From: an uncultured bacterium
GTDB taxonomy: Bacteria; Edwardsbacteria; AC1; EtOH8
Direction: 5' to 3'
Assembly: GCA_937863685.1 (NCBI GenBank)
Contig: CALMGM010000004.1
Span: 43,964-107,963, forward strand
Length of the DNA: 64,000 nucleotides
The position numbers were made by a program, and so were the translations under genes. Below the pieces are notes generated by a model that saw only the letters and a list, made by a program, of their open reading frames with translations, searched no databases and was not told the origin of the DNA. Shown here in pieces: positions 43,348 through 52,261 of the stretch. Within the stretch, counting starts at the first letter, position 1; each line of letters begins with the position of its first letter.

Positions 43348-44583
43348 TTAGGCCTTCCCGATTATGGTCAGGACCAAAAGTATCAGCGTTACCGCGATGA
43401 TGCCGGCCACGGTGATGACCGCCACGGTGTTGTAGATTTTCCCGTTGACATGCTCCCCCATCACATCCCGGTTGTTGAGCAGCAGCAGGATGAATATCAG
43501 TATCACCGGCAGCAGGATGCCCTGTACCGTCTGGGCCAGCACCATCACTTTGATCAACGGCAGGCCCGGGATCAGCACCGACAGGGCCCCGAAGATTATC
43601 AGCAGGGTGTACAGAATGAAGAACACCGGGGCCTCGGAGAATTTTTTATTGAGGCCGTTCTCCTGCCCGAAAGCCTCGCAGACCGCATAGGAGGTGGAAA
43701 GCGGAACGATGGAGGCCGCCATCATCGAGGCCACGAACAGACCCAGGGCAAAAAGCACCGAAGCGTAATGCCCGGCCAGCGGTTTTAGGGCCAGGGCCGC
43801 GTCCTTGGCATCGTGGATCGGTATCCCGGCCTTGAATAGGGTGGCGGCGCAGGTAACGATGATGAAGAACGAGATGAAATCGGTGAAGAAAGCCCCCACC
43901 AGCACGTCCCAGCGGGAATATTTGTAATGCTTGATGGTGATGCCCTTGTCCACTATCGAAGCCTGCAGGTAGAACTGCATCCAGGGGGTGATGGTGGTGC
44001 CGATGGTGGCGATGAACAGCACCAGATAGTCCGTCTCCCAGACGAACTGCGGCTTGACCAGGCTGGTGATGGCCAGCCCCCAATCGGGTTTGGCCAGAAA
44101 CCCGGCCACCACATAGGTGGCAAAGAACACCGCCACTATCAGGAAGAACCTCTCCACAAAACGGTAGGAGCCCTTGATTACCAGCAGCCACAGGGCTATC
44201 GACACCAGGGGCACCGAGACATACTTGCTGATGCCCAATATCTCCAGGCTGGCGGCCACCCCGGCAAAATCGGCGATGGTGGTGGTCAGGTTGGCCAACA
44301 GCAGAACTATCATGGCAAACAATGTCCACCTCAGTCCGAACTCCTCGCGGATCAGGTCCGAGAGGCCCTTGCCGGTGACCGCCCCCAGCCGGGCCACCAT
44401 CTCCTGAAAGAAAGCCAGGGAGAAGGTGATCAGGAATAGCATCCACAGCATCTTGTAGCCGTAATGGGCCCCCACCAGGGAATAGGTAGTGATGCCTCCG
44501 GCATCGTTATCGGCAAAGGCGGTGACCAGGCCGGGGCCTATTATCCCCAGGATCAGGATTATTTTGCTCCAGCGTTCTTTCAT
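43348..44583 (-). CDS. Nramp-family transporter with non-canonical metal site
   Basis: A 411-residue protein with 11 or so helices in the Nramp fold. The first-helix motif is ADNDAGGITTYS instead of the usual DPGN, and the sixth-helix motif is GTTITPWMQF where MntH has MPH. The methionine that favours soft metals such as Mn and Fe is therefore replaced by threonine. Nramp relatives with such changes include magnesium carriers (family knowledge). The start overlaps the stop of an MgtE_N-CBS gene by 4 bp (ATGA), so Mg2+ transport is the best guess. Confidence 0.88.
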   Translation of the reverse strand: MKERWSKIILILGIIGPGLVTAFADNDAGGITTYSLVGAHYGYKMLWMLFLITFSLAFFQEMVARLGAVTGKGLSDLIREEFGLRWTLFAMIVLLLANLTTTIADFAGVAASLEILGISKYVSVPLVSIALWLLVIKGSYRFVERFFLIVAVFFATYVVAGFLAKPDWGLAITSLVKPQFVWETDYLVLFIATIGTTITPWMQFYLQASIVDKGITIKHYKYSRWDVLVGAFFTDFISFFIIVTCAATLFKAGIPIHDAKDAALALKPLAGHYASVLFALGLFVASMMAASIVPLSTSYAVCEAFGQENGLNKKFSEAPVFFILYTLLIIFGALSVLIPGLPLIKVMVLAQTVQGILLPVILIFILLLLNNRDVMGEHVNGKIYNTVAVITVAGIIAVTLILLVLTIIGKA

Positions 44584-45803
44584 GTCCTTCTTTTACGATG
44601 CGATATCTTCCATTTCTGCGGCACTATTATCTCGATCAGATCATCCACCGTGATCAAGCCCTGGACCTGGAACTCATCATTGACCACCGGCAGGGCCACC
44701 AGATCGTATTTATTGAAATGGTCGGCCACTTTTTTCAAGGGTGATCCAACTTTGACCGACGGCAGGTCCGATCTCATAATGTCTTTGACAATCATGCCCG
44801 GTTCGGCCACCACCAGGTCCCGAAGCGATAGGATCCCCAGTAATTTTTGGTCCGAACCTGCCACCACGATATTGTAAGCCATCTCCGGCTCCGGCTGTTC
44901 CTGGCGAATCATGGCCAGAACCTCCCCGGCGGTCGATTCCGGCAGGGCTGAAAGATATTCGTTGTTCATTATCCCGCCGGCCGAGGTCTCGGGATAGCGC
45001 AGCAGTTCCTCCACATCGTCCTTCTCCTCCGGCTCCATCTCCTCCATGATATCCTGGGCGGTCTCCTTGGGCAGGTCGGAGATCAGATCGGCCGCATCGT
45101 CCGGCTCCATCTCCTCGATTATGTCGGCCGCATCCTCAGGCTCTATCTCCTCCACGATATCGCTCTGCATCTCCGGCTCCACCTCGGTCAGGGTCTCGGC
45201 CGCAGTCTCGGCATCCAGCCGCTCGATCAGGTCGGCTCCCTGGGTCACCCCCAGTTCCTCGACGATATCGGCGATATCCGCCGGATGCATGCTGGAAAGT
45301 TTGGTGAAGGTGTTCTTCAGGTCGGGGTCGATGGGTTCGATATCGGCCCAATGGATCCTCCTCTGCAGGCGGCTGAAAATATGATGTATCTTGCCCTTCA
45401 GGCCCAGCCGCTGCATCATGCCGGTCAGACCGGCATCCACCCAACGGACCACCAGCTTCCCTTCCTCCTCGCTGACCTCGATATCGTTCACCCGGTAGAC
45501 CTTTTTCTTTTTGATGTCGATGACCTGCTTGTCCAGGATATGCTCGGCCAGCAAAATCTGCTGGTCGTTCGTTTCCAGGCTTTGGCATTGGGCCAGCGGT
45601 TTTTTCAGATCGGTCTGTTTGGTGCCCAGCGGTTCCATCTCGGAGATCCGGATGGCACGGATATTTTCGCTCTCATCCTCGATCATCAGTCCCGTCAGAA
45701 TCGCCTGGCTGGGGCCGGCAATCATCACCCAGTCCCGGAGGATCCCCTGCCGCTCATTTTTAAAATAGACCGGCTGGTTTAAAAAATGGGATATATATTT
45801 CAT
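44580..45803 (-). CDS. MgtE_N-CBS protein (PRC-like N-terminus)
   Basis: A 407-residue cytoplasmic protein equivalent to the regulatory half of the magnesium channel MgtE, without its membrane part. Residues 1-140 look like PRC-barrel material. About 150-270 form the helical MgtE N domain with repeated units (EIEPEDAADIIEEM, EMEPDDAADLISDL). The rest are two CBS domains (AGGIMNNEYLSALPES, VALPVVNDEFQVQGLITVDD). In MgtE these parts sense Mg2+. Overlaps with genes on both sides point to a complex with the Nramp protein (inference). Confidence 0.9.
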   Translation of the reverse strand: MKYISHFLNQPVYFKNERQGILRDWVMIAGPSQAILTGLMIEDESENIRAIRISEMEPLGTKQTDLKKPLAQCQSLETNDQQILLAEHILDKQVIDIKKKKVYRVNDIEVSEEEGKLVVRWVDAGLTGMMQRLGLKGKIHHIFSRLQRRIHWADIEPIDPDLKNTFTKLSSMHPADIADIVEELGVTQGADLIERLDAETAAETLTEVEPEMQSDIVEEIEPEDAADIIEEMEPDDAADLISDLPKETAQDIMEEMEPEEKDDVEELLRYPETSAGGIMNNEYLSALPESTAGEVLAMIRQEQPEPEMAYNIVVAGSDQKLLGILSLRDLVVAEPGMIVKDIMRSDLPSVKVGSPLKKVADHFNKYDLVALPVVNDEFQVQGLITVDDLIEIIVPQKWKISHRKRRT

Positions 45804-46429
45804 AGGTTCATCAGATCCTTAAGCATTTCCTGGGAGATGGCCAGTTTTATCTGTTTCATCTGGTCGTCGAACTGCTCCACCAGGTCCCATAGAATTATAT
45901 TCTCCATTATTTTGACGTTCATCATCCGGGCCACCTTCTCCAAGCGCCGTCCGGCGCCCAAACGGTACAACAGGCCCTTGATGCCCACCTCCACCCCCAC
46001 CAGCACCAGGGCATCGCCCACCGCCCGGAGCTTGACGTCGTTGACCCGCAGCAGCCGGCGGCCTTCGTTGTCCACTATCTGCTGGTCCATCACATGGCGG
46101 TTGAACAGCAACTCGTTTTTCTCCAGCTTGCCGGGTTTGATCTCGCTGTAGGCGGTCTTCAGGGCGATCCGGTCGTCATCCACTGTCTTTACCGCCTTCC
46201 AGGGGATGATGGCCTCGAACCGGGCCGAACCGAATAAACTGACCCGTATCTTCACCGAAACCGCCACCGACGAGACCTTGGGAAACTCCTCGCCCATCAG
46301 TACCGCCAGGTCGGCCACCTTGCCGATCTTGACCCCGTCTTTGTCTATCACCGGCAGTCCCAGATAGTCCTTGGTGAAACTGGTGGCCCCCTCGGAGATG
46401 GTGATATGTTTTTTTTGATTTTCGGTCAA
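45800..46429 (-). CDS. PRC-barrel-like protein
   Basis: A 209-residue protein with two PRC-like halves: DYLGLPVIDKDGVKIGKVAD early, and HVMDQQIVDNEGRRLLRVND in the middle, each a small beta-barrel repeat. The start chosen is TTG at 46427-46429, which follows a GGAGG site by 7 bp; longer open frames only shadow the zinc-ribbon gene upstream. It overlaps the MgtE_N-CBS gene by 4 bp (ATGA). It resembles the N-terminus of that neighbour, so the two may be products of one duplication. Confidence 0.75.
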   Translation of the reverse strand: MTENQKKHITISEGATSFTKDYLGLPVIDKDGVKIGKVADLAVLMGEEFPKVSSVAVSVKIRVSLFGSARFEAIIPWKAVKTVDDDRIALKTAYSEIKPGKLEKNELLFNRHVMDQQIVDNEGRRLLRVNDVKLRAVGDALVLVGVEVGIKGLLYRLGAGRRLEKVARMMNVKIMENIILWDLVEQFDDQMKQIKLAISQEMLKDLMNL

Positions 46430-46452
46430 AACAATCCTCCCCAGCAAGGATA

Positions 46453-46980
46453 TTAACCAGTGATTGAAGTTAATAAACGCTTTAGTTCCATAAAGAAACG
46501 TATGGCCTCGGGGTCCTGATGGCCCTTGGTCCAGAGATATCTGGCCAGGCCGATCTGGGCGTGGGCATAGTATCCCAGAGCCATCTGACCGATGGCCACA
46601 TACCCGGTGGCGAACTGTCCCAGGCCGAATAAAATGCCGATGGCGAACTGGGCCACCGCCGTTAGGCCGAAGATGAACTGTCCCAGGCCGAACAGAACCC
46701 CCACCCCGAACTGGGCGATGGTGATCAGGCCGACGCCGAACTGCCCGATGGCTATCCACCCTTTGGCCACCCGCAGTTTGTTGTTCTTGTCCATCCCCAC
46801 CGCGATATGCACCAGCGGCCAGCCGTAATAGACAGCTTTGCTTTTCCATTCCCAGCCCCAGCCGTTCCATTGTTTCTTGGCAGGATAGGGCGCCCCGCAA
46901 TGGGGGCAGGCCTTGGCGTTGGGACTGACCGTCTTTTGGCACTCCCGGCAGGAGGTCAGATTGTCCGGTGTCTGGTTCAT
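46453..46980 (-). CDS. Zinc-ribbon membrane protein with GQFxxG repeats
   Basis: A 175-residue protein with an N-terminal zinc ribbon (C11, C14, C25, C28; CRECQ and CPHCG). About residues 70-150 hold a hydrophobic region of short repeats (IGQFGVG, AQFGVGVLFGLGQF, AQFAIGILFGLGQF). The repeat period is about 10 residues and every unit contains a Q-F-x-x-G element. Similar zinc-ribbon/repeat proteins occur in many bacteria, but I know no function. It is upstream of the PRC, MgtE_N-CBS and Nramp genes. Confidence 0.7.
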   Translation of the reverse strand: MNQTPDNLTSCRECQKTVSPNAKACPHCGAPYPAKKQWNGWGWEWKSKAVYYGWPLVHIAVGMDKNNKLRVAKGWIAIGQFGVGLITIAQFGVGVLFGLGQFIFGLTAVAQFAIGILFGLGQFATGYVAIGQMALGYYAHAQIGLARYLWTKGHQDPEAIRFFMELKRLLTSITG

Positions 46981-46984
46981 GGTT

Positions 46985-47299
46985 CTACTCCTTAGGCTTG
47001 TTATCTTCCGAAGAAGGATCGTTCGAGATCTCCAATGCCGGTTGCAGCTCTTCCCGGGCCTCCTCGATAAGCTGGCGGATCTTGGGGGCCATTGATTGTT
47101 CCTCGATCTGATAACCGGCCAGGATCTGGGACAGTATCTTTATCTGTTCCTGTGGCCCTAGGCGCTTATTGATGATTATCCGCTGGCTGTCCTTGACCCG
47201 GCACCAGCCGCCCCGCCCGTCGAATTCGTCGAATTTGATGTTGAGGCCCAGTTTTTCGGCCAGCAGGGCCATTTCTTCGATGATCTGTTTTTGTCGCAT
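46985..47299 (-). CDS. Conserved hypothetical protein
   Basis: A 104-residue soluble protein with mainly helical character and a central motif FDGRGGWCRVKDSQRIIINK, which looks like a conserved Gly-Gly-x-Cys turn. The C-terminus is acidic and probably disordered. I do not recognise it. It ends 4 bp before the zinc-ribbon gene on the same strand, so it is likely the first gene of that operon. Confidence 0.65.
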   Translation of the reverse strand: MRQKQIIEEMALLAEKLGLNIKFDEFDGRGGWCRVKDSQRIIINKRLGPQEQIKILSQILAGYQIEEQSMAPKIRQLIEEAREELQPALEISNDPSSEDNKPKE

Positions 47300-47318
47300 A
47301 ATTTTTATATTTAATATT

Positions 47319-48833
47319 TTATTTTAAATCTCTTTCTTCTATCACCTCGGCCTCAAACACGAACAATTTGGTCTCCTTCTCCCTCCAGGCCCCGGCTGGC
47401 AGGCCGGCCTTGTGCAGACACAAATATGACAATGTCTCCTCGCGGGTCCAGCCTTCCTCTGGCGCCACCTGCGGCAGAAACACCCCGTTGCACCTTCCCC
47501 GCTGGACAATGATCCCATGTTTGCCCACAATGAACTCCTCCGGAGAATCTATCTGTCGCTTGGGGGTCAATACGGATATCTCATATTCCAATTCTGGCAA
47601 CTCTTTTGACGTTACTGGCGGAAAACGAGGATCTCCGGTGGCCGCCGCCACCGCCATCTCCGCCACCGCCTGGTACAGCGGGCGTATCCCCTCTATATAG
47701 CCGATGCATCCTCTTAAATTGCCGCCCTCCTTCAGAGTAACGAAAACGCCCCGCAGTTCTGTCAGCCTGGCCGTCAACGGTTTGAATTTTGGCACATCCT
47801 TACCCTTTACCTCGGCTTCGATTGAGGCATGGGCTATCCGGAACAATTCTTTTTTCTCCTCCAGGGTCAGCTTATCGTCTTTTATTGTTTGTTTTTTGAT
47901 CTTTTCTTTTTTATTTTTTATTTTATAAAGCCCCGCCGCCAGATATCCCACCACCTGGCCCTTATCCCCGGTCACATCGCCGGAAGTCCGGTAGTCATAG
48001 ATCACGGACCTGTCAGCCCCCAGATACCGGCCGGCCAGCATCACCGTCACCATCGGGCCGCCCCCGCAGGCCTCGCATTTTTCAAAGGCCAGGTCCCCGG
48101 CCAGTTTTTCCGGATCGTATTTCCCCACCGCATCCACTACCAATTTATCCAGCTTTTTCGCCTCGGCCTGGGAATGGTAGTGCGACAGATCGCTGGAAGC
48201 CAATAACAGGACATCGTCCCGCCCCTTGGCCGCCCCGGCTATGGCCTGAGCCAGGCGGTCGCAGGAGGCCAGTGACTGGTCGTAGAGCATCATGGGCACG
48301 ATCCTGAATCCCGGTTTCAGCACCGTCTGCAGGAGTGGAAGCTGTATCTCCAGCGAATGCTCCTTGGCATGGGCCCCGGGGTTGTCATTGATATATTTTG
48401 GATCATGGGAAATTATCTCTTCGGCCAACGTGGGATCTATCTCGGTCTTTCCCAGCGGGGTCTCCCAGGCGCCGAAGCCGTAGACCGCCGCCCCCTCAAA
48501 ATAGGCGCTATGGCTGGGCCCCACCATGATAACGGTGGAGATGTTTTCCGGATTTATATTCTTATAAGCATAGGCCGCCGTCGGCCCGGAATACATGTAC
48601 CCGGCGTGGGGAACGATGATGCCTGTCAACCCGCCGTCGCTTTCGGTCTTCTTTGCCGCAGCAAGATATTTTTTTATCTGGGCCGACAGCTTATCGGCAT
48701 CCCCCGGATACCAGCTCCCGGCAATGATGGACTTTCTGATATTCATTGCTTGTCCCTCCTTATCCGGCTGGGCGTAGCAAAGCCCCAGCACTAAAAAACT
48801 CAACGTTAGCGAGATGCTGACAATATGAAACAT
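47319..48833 (-). CDS. Memo-AMMECR1 fusion (AmmeMemoRadiSam proteins B and A)
   Basis: A 504-residue protein with a signal-like N-terminus. A Memo-like dioxygenase-fold domain covers about residues 30-300 (AGSWYPGDADKLSAQIKKYL, VPHAGYMYSG, GPSHSAYFEG, SSDLSHYHSQ, with metal-site histidines). An AMMECR1 domain covers about 320-500 (LRGVFVTLKEGGNLRGCIGY with the conserved L-R-G-C-I-G). The two parts are separate genes or a fusion in other genomes and travel with a radical-SAM protein (AmrS), which is not in this window. The biological reaction is not established. Confidence 0.92.
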   Translation of the reverse strand: MFHIVSISLTLSFLVLGLCYAQPDKEGQAMNIRKSIIAGSWYPGDADKLSAQIKKYLAAAKKTESDGGLTGIIVPHAGYMYSGPTAAYAYKNINPENISTVIMVGPSHSAYFEGAAVYGFGAWETPLGKTEIDPTLAEEIISHDPKYINDNPGAHAKEHSLEIQLPLLQTVLKPGFRIVPMMLYDQSLASCDRLAQAIAGAAKGRDDVLLLASSDLSHYHSQAEAKKLDKLVVDAVGKYDPEKLAGDLAFEKCEACGGGPMVTVMLAGRYLGADRSVIYDYRTSGDVTGDKGQVVGYLAAGLYKIKNKKEKIKKQTIKDDKLTLEEKKELFRIAHASIEAEVKGKDVPKFKPLTARLTELRGVFVTLKEGGNLRGCIGYIEGIRPLYQAVAEMAVAAATGDPRFPPVTSKELPELEYEISVLTPKRQIDSPEEFIVGKHGIIVQRGRCNGVFLPQVAPEEGWTREETLSYLCLHKAGLPAGAWREKETKLFVFEAEVIEERDLK

Positions 48834-48914
48834 TTTAGTACTCTATTTCCTAAAACCTGAAAACCAAAATCTGCGAAGATCATCCTAAATCAGTTTAATC
48901 TGCGTTCTATAAAC

Positions 48915-49853
48915 CTATGCCCTATCGGCGAACTTGGGATAATCCATTCCGAACCGCCATTTGTGGTAGAACTTGAGGGCCAGAAAAGTGGCTATCAGTA
49001 TCGGAATATATATCGGAAACAGCAGGCCAGCAAGAATTACCAGCATCAACGAGCCGGCCTGATAGGACAGCATGGTCCATTTCATATTGGCCGAGATCAC
49101 GGCCATGACGAACAGCGGCAGGGCCGCACCGGCCGCCGCCAGGCAGAGATAATCCTTTAAATGGATTGAAAACAGCAGACTGCCCAGCATCACGGCCAGA
49201 GCCAGCCAGCGGGTGGCCTTGATGCCCATAAAGACACCTGTGGTGATATTGCCGGTGGCCTTGTCCGAGCTGTAATCAGGGATGGTGGTGTTCAGATAGA
49301 CTGCGGAGACCGCCAGCACATATGGTATGGAGAACAACCAGACATTGGAATTGTCGCGTCCGGCAGAGATCCAGCCTGCAGCAAAGGCCAGCAGGCCGTA
49401 TCCCAGGCCGTTAGCCAGCATGTCCAGAAAAGGTTTGCCTTTGAACTTAAACGGCGGGACCGAATACAGCAGTCCCAAAATTCCGGAAAGCGTGATGATG
49501 ATCCCGAACAGAGCGGAGAACCTCCAGAAGCCGATGACTAATGCTCCCAGAAAAAACACTATAGCCTCAAGACTGATGGCCTTTTTATTGACATATCCCT
49601 CGGCCACCAGGAACAATTTTTTGTTGAGCCGGTCGGTCTCCACGTCGAATATCTGGTTGACTATGTAGACCGCCCCCATCAGGCCGCTGTATATCAGCAT
49701 GGCCAGCCAGAACTTCCCTGGCAGTTCAAGCGTGATCGAAAGATGTCCCTGCGCCCGGCAATAGCCCACCAACAGCATGGTCCAGGCCGGCACCAGCAGG
49801 ATCGGTCTCAGAACGAACAGATAGTCCAAGAAGTGTGTGCTTTTGCGATCCAT
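48915..49853 (-). CDS. UbiA-family prenyltransferase
   Basis: A 312-residue membrane enzyme with about nine helices. It has the two aspartate-rich sites of the family: NQIFDVETDRLNKKLF (N-x3-D-x3-D) and TTIPDYSSDKATGNI (D-x3-D). These bind Mg and the prenyl diphosphate. Relatives attach prenyl chains to quinone precursors, heme or sugar-phosphate lipids; the acceptor is unknown. A perfect promoter (49896-49924) is 40 bp upstream, so it leads the unit that continues with the Memo-AMMECR1 gene. Confidence 0.9.
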   Translation of the reverse strand: MDRKSTHFLDYLFVLRPILLVPAWTMLLVGYCRAQGHLSITLELPGKFWLAMLIYSGLMGAVYIVNQIFDVETDRLNKKLFLVAEGYVNKKAISLEAIVFFLGALVIGFWRFSALFGIIITLSGILGLLYSVPPFKFKGKPFLDMLANGLGYGLLAFAAGWISAGRDNSNVWLFSIPYVLAVSAVYLNTTIPDYSSDKATGNITTGVFMGIKATRWLALAVMLGSLLFSIHLKDYLCLAAAGAALPLFVMAVISANMKWTMLSYQAGSLMLVILAGLLFPIYIPILIATFLALKFYHKWRFGMDYPKFADRA

Positions 49854-49895
49854 TATTTTAAGCCGTAAAGTAATTGGTGGGAAAGTGATAGTAGG

Positions 49896-49924
49896 ATTAT
49901 ATCAGCGGGCCCTTGGGTTGTCAA
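49896..49924 (-). promoter_or_regulatory. Consensus promoter of the UbiA gene
   Basis: Minus-strand TTGACA (complement of 49919-49924), 17 bp, TATAAT (complement of 49896-49901). Confidence 0.9.
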
Positions 49925-49964
49925 GAAAAGAAGGAGGATCGTGGAGCCGTTCCGGATCAAAAGC

Positions 49965-49992
49965 CAAAGGCCCGGCATCGACCGGGCCTTTG
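49965..49992 (-). terminator. Terminator of the envelope-protein cluster
   Basis: An 11-bp stem CAAAGGCCCGG / CCGGGCCTTTG with a 6-nt loop, after the small Lar-like gene. Confidence 0.82.
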
Positions 49993-50019
49993 CGGTAAAA
50001 TGGTCCCCTAGGAACGGTT

Positions 50020-50217
50020 TTAGTAGCGGACAAAGTTCCAGCAGTTCAGGGCCTCCTCCAGGGCGGTCATCTCCAGCCCCAGGAAGCCGCAATTTTTACA
50101 GCAGACCCGAAAGCGCATTTTAGACAGGATCTTTTTGATACGAAGAAGCCTTATATCATGCCGCTCTCCGCATTTGGGACAGGGGTGGATATCATCAATG
50201 ATATTTTCCGTCGTCAT
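50020..50217 (-). CDS. Small Lar-like zinc-ribbon protein
   Basis: A 65-residue protein with cysteine pairs CPKC (C13, C16) and CCKNC (C39, C40, C43) and a C-terminal EEALNCWNFV. This C-x2-C ... C-x2-C ... eA-x2-WN layout matches the Lar/restriction-alleviation family of phages and hosts. Activity is unproved. It starts 9 bp after the upstream exported-protein gene and ends before the terminator, so it seems to ride on that operon. Confidence 0.7.
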   Translation of the reverse strand: MTTENIIDDIHPCPKCGERHDIRLLRIKKILSKMRFRVCCKNCGFLGLEMTALEEALNCWNFVRY

Positions 50218-50226
50218 ATCCGATTC

Positions 50227-52206
50227 CTACCTTAATATTGTTAATTTATTTACTTTGGAATAATCGCTGGTGGCCAGCTTGTAGAAATATACGCCATTGG
50301 CTAACTTCCGCCCGTTCTGCCCGCACCCGTTCCAGTTGATCTCGTAAATCCCGGCTTCCTGCCTTTCATTCACCAAGGTATGCACCAACCGCCCGCAGAT
50401 ATCGAAAAGCTTCAGTTCAACTCTTCCAGAATGCTTAAGGCTGTAGCGGAATGCCACCAGCCCGCCGGCGGGATTGGGAAAGCAAGGCAGCAGTTGGGCC
50501 CTTGGTGCCTGGTCCGGAACGTTCGGCTTGCCGGCCACGCCGGTAAATTCCGACAAAGGTATCTCCCCGGCCTGCAGGTTCTCCTTTTGTCCCCGGCTCT
50601 CGGCCCAGACCACAAAGGACAATTTGCCGGCATCCCATCCCGGATTTAGCGTAAAAGGATAGTTCCTGACGACCGTTCCCCCGGTCACGCTGAAAGTATC
50701 TCCGGCCGATGCCGGCAGCACATCACGCACGAAGTCATATATGCTGTCCTGGGGCAAAGCGCTGGCCACCGTCGGCCAGTGGGTATGCTTGCTGGCTTCG
50801 ATGATGGCCACCCAAACAGTGACCGGGATGGGTGTTGTCCCGGGGTATTCCGTGGTCACGTTCAAAGTCCCCGCACCCCCGCTGTATGTGCCGTCAAGCG
50901 TGAACTTGAAAGGGGATTTGATCATTTTCCGTTTATCAAAGCTGGCACGAAAAGCGTTGTATTGCCCGAGGCCGGCCCCGGAGGTGTCCGAGCCGACCCA
51001 GATTATCAAACCATCCATCATGGAGGTGGGAAGACCAGTGCCGTTGGCATAATAGTTTTTCAGATCGACGCAATGCGCCACATAGAAACTGTCGCCGGTG
51101 CTGCTGGAATGAAGACCCATCACGCTGAGGGTGTCGCCTGCCTCCTCCTTTAGCATCTTCCAGGCCACCTGGTGCCAGGGGCACCAGGTACACCACAGGG
51201 CGGTGTAATCCATGCCCAGCACCGTCCGCTGTTCGGTATAGGTGTTGAAGCTGCAGGCCAGGGTGTCGTTGCCGGGATCTCCGTCGCCTGCCAGCACGGT
51301 GTTGAAGGTGGCGGTATAGATGTTGCCGTTGCCGATAGCCGGAGCGTAGGATGCGAAGACCACGCTCTGCTGGGCCCCGGACGCCAGGCTGCTGACAAAT
51401 TTTGAATCGGCGTAGACTTCAGTTCCCGCCGAGTCGATGGTGCAGATTACCTCGAAGGTCTCTGTCCCCGATCCCTTGTTTGTTACCATGGCCTCCGGCG
51501 CAGCACCGCCCGGCATGGATCTCCCGGGGGTCACGATGCTGACCATTCCCACATCCTGAACCGGGCGCCGGCCTATCCGGACCTCGTCGATGCTCATATT
51601 GGAGGCTCCGTAATCGCTTTTGGCCCGGAACCTGACCTGGATGGTCTGCCCGGCGTAGGGATTCAGGGGAAGGGATTGGTAGGACCACGCGTTGACATCC
51701 CCGGTCACTAACGCTATATTGGTCCAGTATGACCCCCCATCACTGGTGACCTGAACGAACAGGGAATCGAAATTATAGCCCGGCGTGGAATAATAGTGGT
51801 TCCAGGCGTAAAAACTCAGGCTGCAGTCGTCGGCCGGATTGGGCAGTATGACCTCCGGGGAGATGATGTCGCCGGTCACGCCCACTCCATAATCCCAGGA
51901 ATCGAATTCGGCGAAATTCAGGGTGCCTTCGCAGCCGCTATCCGGGGAAACCCCGCTGCCCATCTCCAGGGAACCCTGCTGCCAGGCCCCCGAACCGGCC
52001 GAAGGGCTAAGCGTCCAACCGCCGTTGGGAGGCCAGGCATTAAAGGAATTGGCCGTGTAATCTCCGGCCTTGACCCCGGCCGGCCCGGCATCAGCCAGGT
52101 ATATTGCAGGGCCGTACGGCTTGTATGCGGCACCGTTGATGCCGACAGCCATGATCGGCGAAACACCGGCCGCCAAAAGAACGGCGGACACCAATATTCT
52201 TCGCAT
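50227..52206 (-). CDS. Omp28-like thiol protein with C-terminal sorting domain
   Basis: An exported protein of 659 residues. The start ATG 52204-52206 gives a clean signal peptide (MRRILVSAVLLAAGVSPIMA); 17 residues further upstream are in frame but spoil it. An N-terminal beta domain resembles MAM/jelly-roll modules. An Omp28-like thioredoxin-fold part carries the active-site-like motif LWCTWCPWHQ (C-x2-C). The C-terminus has PCFPNPAGGLVAFRYSLKHS and NGVYFYKLATS, ending LTILR, the FlgD-type sorting signal. A role in extracellular thiol chemistry or adhesion is inferred. Confidence 0.8.
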   Translation of the reverse strand: MRRILVSAVLLAAGVSPIMAVGINGAAYKPYGPAIYLADAGPAGVKAGDYTANSFNAWPPNGGWTLSPSAGSGAWQQGSLEMGSGVSPDSGCEGTLNFAEFDSWDYGVGVTGDIISPEVILPNPADDCSLSFYAWNHYYSTPGYNFDSLFVQVTSDGGSYWTNIALVTGDVNAWSYQSLPLNPYAGQTIQVRFRAKSDYGASNMSIDEVRIGRRPVQDVGMVSIVTPGRSMPGGAAPEAMVTNKGSGTETFEVICTIDSAGTEVYADSKFVSSLASGAQQSVVFASYAPAIGNGNIYTATFNTVLAGDGDPGNDTLACSFNTYTEQRTVLGMDYTALWCTWCPWHQVAWKMLKEEAGDTLSVMGLHSSSTGDSFYVAHCVDLKNYYANGTGLPTSMMDGLIIWVGSDTSGAGLGQYNAFRASFDKRKMIKSPFKFTLDGTYSGGAGTLNVTTEYPGTTPIPVTVWVAIIEASKHTHWPTVASALPQDSIYDFVRDVLPASAGDTFSVTGGTVVRNYPFTLNPGWDAGKLSFVVWAESRGQKENLQAGEIPLSEFTGVAGKPNVPDQAPRAQLLPCFPNPAGGLVAFRYSLKHSGRVELKLFDICGRLVHTLVNERQEAGIYEINWNGCGQNGRKLANGVYFYKLATSDYSKVNKLTILR

Positions 52207-52261
52207 CACAATGCTTTCCTTCCTTTTATCATCCATTGATTGCTGTTGATAGATCATCCTC

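Noticed and set aside
45800..46942. 380-residue version of the PRC-barrel protein
   Set aside because: Its first 170 residues shadow the zinc-ribbon gene in another frame. The TTG start with GGAGG is preferred.
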